64,000 bases of DNA from SKLM01 sp964450435 (GTDB lineage: Bacteria; Chloroflexota; Anaerolineae; B4-G1), in NCBI GenBank assembly GCA_964450435.1, contig CAYVCX010000003.1, forward strand, positions 1-64,000. The letters are read 5' to 3'. Positions 1 to 7,192 of this stretch are shown in pieces. The first letter of the stretch is position 1. Each line of letters begins with the position of its first letter. A program made the position numbers and the translations under genes. The notes below the pieces were generated by a model. The model was not told the origin of the DNA. It ran no database searches and saw only the letters and a list, made by a program, of their open reading frames with translations.

Positions 1-71
1 TTGTAGAGCGTGAGCCGAGTGATGTTGTATTTCTCTTTGACTTCGCTGGTGCGCAGATACTTGTCAGTCAT
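1..71 (-). CDS. Partial excisionase/MerR-like HTH DNA-binding protein (C-terminus cut by window edge)
   Basis: Only the first 23 codons are visible, from an ATG at 71. The peptide begins MTDKYLRTSEVKEKYNITR, the usual opening of AlpA/excisionase-type or MerR-like helix-turn-helix domains (a YLRTSEVA-like turn followed by a recognition helix). It would bind DNA; partner and target cannot be told. Its start overlaps the end of the upstream helix-hairpin-helix gene by 8 bases, so the two are probably co-transcribed. No strong ribosome site is visible. The family call rests on a short stretch. Confidence 0.5.
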   Translation of the reverse strand, partial: MTDKYLRTSEVKEKYNITRLTLY

Positions 72-1191
72 TTAACCCTATTCTACACTTATATACGTAC
101 CTAGTCAAGCAGTTAAAACCTCCCTTGTCCTCTGGAACTGGTGTCGATGTTGGTTGCTCCGACACCTCGCCGAAGATGTCATCGAGCATAGCCCGAAGCC
201 CACGGAAGAAGCTCTCCGTCCGCTCGGCCTGCTCCTGCAGCATTGTCACCTCATCGGACACGACTTGCAGCTCTTCCCGGACAGCGACCACACTTTCCTC
301 CAGCGTCTTCGTCCGCTCGTTTAGCTCAGCCGTCTCCTCGCGGAGAGTGTCCACTCCCGCCTCGACTCGGTCCATCCTTGCTGTCAGCCCTTCCAGTGTC
401 TCTAGCCGCCTCCGTACCCCGTCGACGTCCCCTTGCACAGCGTCGATGTCTGCCCTCAGGCCTGCTATCTGTCCCTTGAGGACAAGGACGCCGCGACTGC
501 GCGCGACGTCGAGGGATCCGTTGACCCCGGCGAAGACCACCAATGCGAAGACCATCCCCAGAAACCCGCCGAGCATCGCTGTCCACAGCCACGAGAGCCG
601 ACTCCAAATCGAGGTTGGCTGCGTCCGCTCAGCTCGCTCCGGCTCAGGCGCCGGCGGTAGACCCCACTCAGCAGGAGATGTCTGTTGGGGCGGTGTCTGT
701 TCGGGCGGTTCCTCCTCGCCCGCTGCCTCCTCCTCAGCCGGTGCCTCTCCCGCTTCAGCGGGGCTCTTCCTAACCTCATCTTCCGGCCTTTCCCCGTCTT
801 CGGGTCGCTCCCCCACCGCTGACAGCTCCTGGATGTCCTGTCCTTGATCCGAGATTGCATTGTCCGCAGACGTGGTCTCATCCTCAGGCTGAGGTTCCTC
901 CCCTGTCTCCGCTGCTCGTGCCCTGGCCGCCTCCGCTCCGAGCTCCTCCTCTAATGTAGCACCTGCGAACTGGGTTCTCTCCTCTGGCGGACCAACTGTG
1001 ACCCGATCGGCGATGGTTCTGTAGCTGCTCTCGCCAACACCGGGCACCGCGGTGATCTGGGAAGACTCGTCAAAAGGGCCGGCCGTGCTCCGATGCGTGA
1101 TGATTCGTTCGGATAGCGCTGGTCCGATGCCCGGGAGCTGCGTCAACTCATCGGCCGTAGCGGAATTTAAGTTGATCTTCTGTTCGGCCAT
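64..1191 (-). CDS. ComEA-like helix-hairpin-helix protein with acidic linker, one membrane segment and coiled coil
   Basis: 375 aa. Residues 5-67 form two tandem helix-hairpin-helix repeats (INLNSATADEL, LPGIGP, VPGVGE), as in the DNA-binding domain of ComEA. Residues 70-190 are a Glu/Pro-rich low-complexity linker. A single membrane helix lies at about 202-224, preceded by Arg residues, so positive-inside puts the HhH part in the cytoplasm. Residues 240-335 are heptad-like coiled coil on the far side. ComEA normally has its anchor N-terminal and its HhH outside, so this is a reordered architecture and a role in DNA uptake should not be assumed. It starts at ATG with GGGAGG upstream. The membrane helix is certain; the function is open. 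Confidence 0.7.
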   Translation of the reverse strand: MAEQKINLNSATADELTQLPGIGPALSERIITHRSTAGPFDESSQITAVPGVGESSYRTIADRVTVGPPEERTQFAGATLEEELGAEAARARAAETGEEPQPEDETTSADNAISDQGQDIQELSAVGERPEDGERPEDEVRKSPAEAGEAPAEEEAAGEEEPPEQTPPQQTSPAEWGLPPAPEPERAERTQPTSIWSRLSWLWTAMLGGFLGMVFALVVFAGVNGSLDVARSRGVLVLKGQIAGLRADIDAVQGDVDGVRRRLETLEGLTARMDRVEAGVDTLREETAELNERTKTLEESVVAVREELQVVSDEVTMLQEQAERTESFFRGLRAMLDDIFGEVSEQPTSTPVPEDKGGFNCLTRYVYKCRIGLND

Positions 1192-1845
1192 TCTTACCTC
1201 CCGTTAGGCTCTTGGAACCCCTTCAACAAAGTATGGCTAACCGGCCGATCCCTGTACTGTGCCCGATGGGGCGAACGCTTGCAGGGATGAGAAAGCCGCG
1301 CGAGCGCCGTAGCCGGCGCCGTCGGCATAGCGGAGGGTCGCCGCGCGCATCCGCCCGCGTTGCCGGCCCTCTGAAGCCCGGGCGAAGAAAGGGCAAGGGG
1401 CAACGAGGGTATGGGTGTCAGCTGCGGGACTCTAAAACCATAGCAGGGCATAGTCACGTTATTGCCTTTATACGGCCTACTGCGTGCTGCCCACACAGCG
1501 GGATGGCTCTTCTGCAGGCGTCAGACCCAGTTAGAGACGGATCGCGAAGCCGCCACGCCGTCGCGTTGCCGGGCCCCTCTCGCTCCCGGTGTGTCGGCTC
1601 TGCCCTGCAGCATCGGTGCCGGGTGAGTCACCGGCCCTTCGTGCGTCAGCCGATGGCTGGATCTTGGCCGCCCGGCGCCCGCGACTCGGGGCGGTTCAGG
1701 CTTCAAGCGGCCCCTTCTCATCGGTGTGGGCCGCTGCAGGCGTCTTGCAATCAGACTGGCGTTCCACTGACGGCGCTTGGTGCTCTGCCTGTTCTCGTCG
1801 GTCTCCTCAGGCGACGACACCGACGTTAGAAGACTCGCTGAAAGG
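1192..1845. other. Intergenic gap, no gene recognised
   Basis: About 650 bp between the HhH gene and the transporter, both on the - strand. Open frames here have atypical composition and no recognisable motif. The ribosome site of the HhH gene (GGGAGG) sits at its left edge. I see no clear terminator, RNA gene or repeat. Confidence 0.5.
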
Positions 1846-3666
1846 CTATAGGGGCCAGATCCACAGGAGCAACGGCACGGTGATCGCCGTGATGAGCAAC
1901 TCCAGGGGGAGCCCCAGGCGCCAATAGTCGCCGAACTCATAACCTCCGACGTCAAATACGAGGACATTTGCCTCGTGACCAATCGGTGTCAGAAAGGCGC
2001 ACGCGCCGCCGACGGCGACTGCCACCAGGAATGGCTCCACGGAAACCGCCAATCCCCGGGCGACGTTGATCGCGATGGACGCCATCAGTACAACGGCCGC
2101 CGTGTTGTTCACCACGTCGGACAGCATCATCGTTACCAGCATGACGATCACCAGCAACGCGGCTGGGGGGATGAAGTCCGACGCCCGCAGGATCTGGTCG
2201 GCGATGAGTTGGTCCGCTCCGGTTTGTTCCATCGCGACGCCCATCGAGAGCATGGCCCCCAGCAGCACGACGATCGGCCACTGAATCTGCCGGTAGGCTT
2301 CGTGCAGGGAGACCAGACCGACGATTACCATCCCCGCCGCAGCCGCCGTCATGGCGACAGGCACGGACAGGACGTTTAGACTGGCAGTCACCAGGGCTGC
2401 CGAGAAGATGCCGACCCCCAGCACTAGGTTGCGAGGTTCCAGGTTGATCTCCCGCTCTGCCAATGGGAGGCACCCCAGGCTGCTCAGCGCCTTCGGCAAC
2501 CTCTCATGATGTCCCTGCAGCAGCAGTACGTCGCCGGGCTTCAACGGCGTCGTTCCCACCGGTGTCCGCAGGTTCTCATTCGACCGGGAGATGGCTAATA
2601 GGTTGACTCCGTAACGGTGGCGGAGGTCGAGGTCGCGGGCTGTCCTGTACACCATCGTCGAATCAGGACTGACGACGGCCTCTGCAGTCTCGACATCGTC
2701 ACCCCGCAATCGGCACTTCAGTTCCTCCCAGAGGTTGCCGCGTGCGTGGACTCGATCGGGATCTTCCTCCAGGGGCTTGGACTCCGTGAGCTCTGTCCCG
2801 GTGTCGTACACGAACTGTCTCAGATCTCCCGCCTCGGCCCGCACCAGGAGCGTGTCTTCCGTCAGGATTCTGTCGGAGCCCGAGGGTGACGTCAGGCGCT
2901 CGCCGCCGCGGAGAATGGCTGCCACCCAGACGTCAGCGTCGGTCACTGATTTGATATCGCCCAAGCGCATCCCTGCCAGTGGGGACTCAGGGGATACTTC
3001 TACCTCAGTGAGATAATCTGCCATCCTGAACTCATTCTCCGCTGCTGTCTCTCCCTCACGTCGAGGGATGAGGCGCCAGCCAGCCAGGGCGATGAACGTC
3101 ACCCCTACGACCGATATTCCCAGCCCCACTGGGGCGAAGGCGAACATCCCGAAGCCGTCCCCTACATATTGAACACGAAGTGCCGATACGATGAGATTGG
3201 TGGGCGTGCCGATGAGCGTGATCAGCCCTCCGAAATGGGAGCTGAAAGCCATCGGCAGCAAGTAAAGCGACGCCGGACGCTCGCTCTTCATGGCAATGCG
3301 AACCGCCACGGGTATGAAGATGGCCAGTGCCGCGATGTTGTTCATGAAGGCCGAACTGATGATCACCAACCCGCACAACATCACCAGTTGTGGGCCGAGG
3401 CGGTCTCCCGCCAGCGACATCCACCTGGCCACCAGATCCGCCACGCCTGTATTCTGCAACCCCTTGCTGACCACCAGCACGGCGGCGATGGTCACGACCG
3501 CTGGATGACCAAAACCCGCAAACGCCTCCTCAACCGAGACAGTTCCCAGGATCACGAGCAGGAGCATCCCCACCAGAGCTACCAGGTCGTAGCGCCAGAT
3601 CTCGAATGCGAGCATCGCCAACGTGAACCCGATAATGGCGTACACCAGGGCTTGATTGATGGTCAA
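1846..3666 (-). CDS. SLC13/DASS-family anion transporter with two TrkA-C (RCK_C) domains
   Basis: 606 aa membrane protein. The N-terminal half has about six helices, with the first Asn-rich signature SSAFMNNIAALAIFIP and the substrate motif IGTPTNLIVS. Residues ~210-390 hold two cytoplasmic TrkA-C regulatory domains (DTLLVRAEAGDLRQF; GDVLLLQGHHERLPKAL). The C-terminal half repeats the fold with SDVVNNTAAVVLM. This is the standard SLC13/citrate-transporter plus RCK_C arrangement of Na+-coupled carboxylate or sulfate carriers. The start is TTG at 3666: AAAGGAG lies at proper distance and the N-terminus MTINQAL fits the family. It stands alone, so the substrate is not indicated by neighbours. 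Confidence 0.88.
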   Translation of the reverse strand: MTINQALVYAIIGFTLAMLAFEIWRYDLVALVGMLLLVILGTVSVEEAFAGFGHPAVVTIAAVLVVSKGLQNTGVADLVARWMSLAGDRLGPQLVMLCGLVIISSAFMNNIAALAIFIPVAVRIAMKSERPASLYLLPMAFSSHFGGLITLIGTPTNLIVSALRVQYVGDGFGMFAFAPVGLGISVVGVTFIALAGWRLIPRREGETAAENEFRMADYLTEVEVSPESPLAGMRLGDIKSVTDADVWVAAILRGGERLTSPSGSDRILTEDTLLVRAEAGDLRQFVYDTGTELTESKPLEEDPDRVHARGNLWEELKCRLRGDDVETAEAVVSPDSTMVYRTARDLDLRHRYGVNLLAISRSNENLRTPVGTTPLKPGDVLLLQGHHERLPKALSSLGCLPLAEREINLEPRNLVLGVGIFSAALVTASLNVLSVPVAMTAAAAGMVIVGLVSLHEAYRQIQWPIVVLLGAMLSMGVAMEQTGADQLIADQILRASDFIPPAALLVIVMLVTMMLSDVVNNTAAVVLMASIAINVARGLAVSVEPFLVAVAVGGACAFLTPIGHEANVLVFDVGGYEFGDYWRLGLPLELLITAITVPLLLWIWPL

Positions 3667-4005
3667 AGCGCTCTCCTTTGTCGATGGTTGGGCTTTCTAC
3701 TGCGCGAGCATGATGGCACCAGTGCCCCGATGGACCCGGCCGGTGGGGCCACTGCCGCGCCCATTGGGATTGAGCTGCTGGGAGCTCCCGCCCTACGGGC
3801 TTTGACGGCCCTCTCGCCGACGGCTAGAGCTGGGAGCCGCCGCCTTATCCGCACAACGCTGTCTGGCGGGCTTCCATTCGGACCCAGGCGGACCTTGCGG
3901 GCGCCCCGTCAATCCTTCGTCCGCCCGCTATGGCTGACTCCTTGCTGATCCCCCCGTGCGCCCAGCGCAGGCTATGTGCACCCCGCGAGCAGTCGATGAA
4001 TCTGG
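3667..4005. other. Intergenic gap, only the transporter ribosome site recognised
   Basis: About 340 bp between two - strand genes. The right flank of the transporter start carries AAAGGAG. No convincing -35/-10 pair, terminator or small gene was found. Confidence 0.45.
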
Positions 4006-4608
4006 CTAATCTTGCTCCAGGTATCCTGGTTCGCCGGAGGCTTCGATCTCCTCTCGGCCCGTCTGCACCGGCATGGTTCTGGTGAACAGTAGGCCGGGAT
4101 CGATCTCCACAGGCGCCCGCTCCGCCTCGGACAGGTCTATTGTCATCACGCCCTCTGAAGCTCCCACATCGACCAGCGCCTTCCTGGCTACTGCCCCCGC
4201 CTCGGCCACCGGGCCCTTCACGGAGACGCTGGTCAGGCTGAAGCCGGTGATGCGCGCCTCTTCGTCCAGAGCCACATCCCCCACCTTGCCAATCTTTGTG
4301 CCCCCGGGGGTTTGGACCTGGCGGCCTTGAAGCTCCGCCAGCCGCACCCAACCGGGCGGCTCTGGGGCCTCATCCCCTTCGTAGACGGTGGCCGCCTCTT
4401 TCGTCAAGACGACGTCGATGCCGAAGAGGGCGATATCCGCTCTGTCCACGAACAGAGGCGTGGGCCTGAGGAGCCCTTCTCGGCCCAGGTAAATCCCCAC
4501 CACGGAGGCCAAGTCGTCGTCGAGATAGAGGTCTTTGATTTCACCCAGTTTGCGGCCGTCCGTGATGCCGAACACCGGATTTCCGATTAGGCTTTTTCCC
4601 AGTCGCAT
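4006..4608 (-). CDS. PRC-barrel domain protein (two barrels)
   Basis: 200 aa soluble protein with two PRC-barrel units. The first, residues 1-75, has the signature GNPVFGITDGRKLGEIKDLY. The second, about 90-165, has GRQVQTPGGTKIGKVGDVAL. PRC barrels occur in photosynthetic reaction-centre H subunits, RimM and many stand-alone bacterial proteins as small interaction modules. No catalytic residues are evident. An AGGAGG ribosome site precedes the ATG. It is monocistronic as far as visible: about 200 bp separate it from deformylase. Function unknown; the domain call is firm. Confidence 0.75.
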   Translation of the reverse strand: MRLGKSLIGNPVFGITDGRKLGEIKDLYLDDDLASVVGIYLGREGLLRPTPLFVDRADIALFGIDVVLTKEAATVYEGDEAPEPPGWVRLAELQGRQVQTPGGTKIGKVGDVALDEEARITGFSLTSVSVKGPVAEAGAVARKALVDVGASEGVMTIDLSEAERAPVEIDPGLLFTRTMPVQTGREEIEASGEPGYLEQD

Positions 4609-4815
4609 GGTGCTTCCCTCCTGGAGTTAGATATCACTTGTGAATGTCTCGATCACCTGGCCATAGGCCAGCTTCAACGGGCTGTCAGGCTGCCTGGCCT
4701 GCCCCAAACCACCCGCGGCTAGCGATCATCCCATCCTGAACTTGGCTTCCAGGGCCTGGGTTGGGGTGAACCGTCCGCCCCATCCAGGAATGCTTGGGGA
4801 TCGCGCAGTGAGGCT

Positions 4816-5373
4816 CTAGCCGCTCACCTCCTGGTTCGCCTCGGCTTCCTCCTCCCTCCCTTCTTCTACCGGCCAGATCTTCTCCGGGTCCTCGACTCGA
4901 TCGATGAAAAGGACTCCCTGACAGTGGTCGATCTCGTGTTGCAGGACGCGCGCCAGCAGCCCATCAGCTTCCAGGCGAAATTCACGACCCTCGCGATCTA
5001 GCGCTTCGACCACGACCGTGCGGTGACGCTCCACTTCGCCGACCCACCCGGGGATAGAAAGACATCCCTCGATGCCTTCCTCGACCTCGCGAGACGCGCG
5101 GACCACCCGGGGGTTTATCAGGACGTGGAACTCGGGTTCGGCCTGCTCCTCTGCCTCTCGTTCCTCCCCTTCACCCACAATGGGTACTTCGATGACAACC
5201 ACGCGCTCGGGTACGCCGATCTGGACGGCGGCCAGGCCGATCCCCCTCGCCTCGCGCATTGTCTCGATCAAGTCGTCGATGAGCTCCAGTACATCTTCGT
5301 CCACACGCTGCACGCGCCGTGAAGGCTTGCGCAGCAGGGGATCATCAGAAAACACAATTCTTCGGACCGACAT
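4816..5373 (-). CDS. def: Peptide deformylase
   Basis: 185 aa. It removes the formyl group from the N-terminal methionine of new proteins, using a metal ion. All three family motifs are present: GIGLAAVQIG (motif 1), EGCLSIPG with the metal-binding Cys (motif 2) and QHEIDHCQG with the two metal His and catalytic Glu (motif 3). A Glu-rich insertion (GEGEEREAEEQAEPE) lengthens the loop between motifs 1 and 2. The frame is open further upstream, but the family N-terminus MSVRRIVFSDDPLLRKP begins at the ATG at 5373, 11 bp after the stop of the CNB/PH gene. The two genes therefore form a likely operon. Confidence 0.93.
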   Translation of the reverse strand: MSVRRIVFSDDPLLRKPSRRVQRVDEDVLELIDDLIETMREARGIGLAAVQIGVPERVVVIEVPIVGEGEEREAEEQAEPEFHVLINPRVVRASREVEEGIEGCLSIPGWVGEVERHRTVVVEALDREGREFRLEADGLLARVLQHEIDHCQGVLFIDRVEDPEKIWPVEEGREEEAEANQEVSG

Positions 5374-5384
5374 CCCTTCGTTCC

Positions 5385-7118
5385 TTAGCTGGATGACGGA
5401 GCGTCTGACGCCTCCGTCTGTCCGGGACTGCCGGGAAGACCAGGGCGACCCCGTTGGTCTCCCGCCGGATGACGCATCTGATCGTACACAGCGAACCAAT
5501 CGAGCAACTCGTCTCTACGCCGTTGGGCTTCCTGCTGCCGCTCTCGGTGCTCGAACGCGGCCATGCGCCGGAAGATCTCCGCTTGCACCTCCCGGGGATT
5601 CTTCACGTGGTCGAAAGTAAAGGCCGCGGTACCTGCGGTCTCGATGGTCACAGTACCATAGCCCAGTAGTCTTCCGATCATGCTGGGCACTTTCAAGTTG
5701 ACGTTCTGAATCATGCCCAGGCTGGCCTCTCGCCGCTCCTCGCGCAATGCAAAAGGTGACTGCTCAATGTCGATGATTCGGGACGGCGTCACCTGATACA
5801 TCTCGTTCTGCCAATCCTCGAAAACCCACAGCCACCAGGGCACCAGAAACATCAAGACGATGCCGTACCCCACCAGGATAGAACCCCTGGCGCTCTCCTC
5901 CCCCCTTAGCAGCCAGGCGCCGGCGCCCGTAGCGAGGACAATGAGGATGGTCGGAGGTGCTATCGGTCCGAGCAGGGCAATCCAGTGCTTTCGCCACGTA
6001 ATCATATCGCCCTCTTCTTCCCACAGAGACGGGTAGAAGTACCGCACCAGCTTCACTGGCGCACGCAGCCATGGCCGCCAGTTGAACCCACGATCTGTCT
6101 CTGAGGACTTCTCTTCATCGTCGATCTCATCGGAGGGCTCCTCCTCAGGAGGACGCTGGCCAAACCGACGGTCCAAAGCATCCTGAATAGCCGCCCGTTC
6201 CTCAGCTCGGGCCAGGGCCTGGGCACGCTGCCTCTCCTCGAAGATCATCTCTTGCGCTTGCTCAGGGTCCGGAATTTGCTGGAATAGCACGCGCCCCCGC
6301 GGCCTTCCGGCGGTCTCAATGTGCAAATCTCCGAAATTCAGAGACTGGGCCAGGGCACCTTGTTGCGACACCTGGATGCTCTGAATCCTGGACAGCGGCG
6401 CGCCCACCCGCGACTGGTGGATGAGAAAGACGTGCTCGTCATGCATAACCCGCTTGTTGGTCAGGATGTAGTTGTCGTTGAAATGATCGACGATCTGGTA
6501 GAGAGCGCACAACAGAGGGGCGGACGCCAGCACGCCGGCCACGACCAGGCCCAGGATCGATGTGCCTCCAACCACCAGGTACGCGGCCAGGATCAGAAGC
6601 AACAGAGTAGCGGGAAGGATCAGCCTTTGGAGCAAGATCACGTTGTGCTTATGTAGGACGAAGACCACGGCTTCGTCCGGCTCCTGCCAATCGAAGCGTG
6701 GAGCGCTGCGCCTTCTCTCCGTCTCCGGATCCATCTGCAGATCGTCGAGAATCCAAGGGCGCTGTTCCAGGAGCTGATCGAGATCCTCCTTGTCGACGTA
6801 GAGGAGCGTGGCATCTTCCACAACCTGGATCGTGGCGTCGTGAGGCCCACCCAGCAGGAGTGAGCTCTCCCCGAAGAAGTCACCAGGGCCAAACCGGCCG
6901 ACTTCGTGCTCAATCCCCTCTGGATCGACGTGTGAGGCGCACAGTCTACCTGCCTCTACGAGATACCACCGATGCCCCGGCTCTCCCTGGCGACAGATCA
7001 GCTTGCCTGCGGGATAACGCTGCCTCCGGGCCAGCTTGGCAACCGTTTGCAGGTCGTCCTCGTCGAGGCCAGAGAACAACGCGACTTGCTCAAGTTGGCG
7101 GACTTTGTTTCCCGTCAT
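5385..7118 (-). CDS. Cyclic nucleotide-binding domain protein with two bPH (PH-like) membrane domains
   Basis: 577 aa. Residues ~8-125 are a CNB/Crp-type effector domain (FGPGDFFGESSLLLGGPHDA). Two membrane pairs follow (around 165-205 and 375-425), each followed by a bacterial PH (YdbS-like, bPH_2) domain: YILTNKRVMHDEHVF...SRIQSIQVSQQG and YQVTPSRIIDIEQS...GMIQNVNLKVPS. Both PH units carry the conserved GDLHIETAG/GTVTIETAG strand. This suggests a membrane protein whose state is set by a nucleotide or other small ligand; no enzyme motif is seen. A TGCTACAAT extended -10 lies just upstream. It is upstream of, and probably co-transcribed with, def. Confidence 0.75.
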   Translation of the reverse strand: MTGNKVRQLEQVALFSGLDEDDLQTVAKLARRQRYPAGKLICRQGEPGHRWYLVEAGRLCASHVDPEGIEHEVGRFGPGDFFGESSLLLGGPHDATIQVVEDATLLYVDKEDLDQLLEQRPWILDDLQMDPETERRRSAPRFDWQEPDEAVVFVLHKHNVILLQRLILPATLLLLILAAYLVVGGTSILGLVVAGVLASAPLLCALYQIVDHFNDNYILTNKRVMHDEHVFLIHQSRVGAPLSRIQSIQVSQQGALAQSLNFGDLHIETAGRPRGRVLFQQIPDPEQAQEMIFEERQRAQALARAEERAAIQDALDRRFGQRPPEEEPSDEIDDEEKSSETDRGFNWRPWLRAPVKLVRYFYPSLWEEEGDMITWRKHWIALLGPIAPPTILIVLATGAGAWLLRGEESARGSILVGYGIVLMFLVPWWLWVFEDWQNEMYQVTPSRIIDIEQSPFALREERREASLGMIQNVNLKVPSMIGRLLGYGTVTIETAGTAAFTFDHVKNPREVQAEIFRRMAAFEHRERQQEAQRRRDELLDWFAVYDQMRHPAGDQRGRPGLPGSPGQTEASDAPSSS

Positions 7119-7138
7119 GTGGCCCCCCTACCCTGATG

Positions 7139-7144
7139 ATTGTA
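7139..7144 (-). promoter_or_regulatory. Extended -10 promoter element (TGCTACAAT) of the CNB/bPH gene
   Basis: On the - strand TACAAT is preceded by TG plus one base, an extended -10. It ends about 20 bp before the start at 7118. No good -35 is seen, which is typical for extended -10 promoters. Confidence 0.5.
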
Positions 7145-7192
7145 GCACAGTTGGACTCCGCAGGAAAGGGAGATACATTCCAGAAAGAACAC

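Noticed and set aside
1212..1829. 205-codon + strand open frame in the first intergenic gap
   Set aside because: Arg/Ser/Pro-rich low-information product typical of GC-rich non-coding DNA; no start signal.
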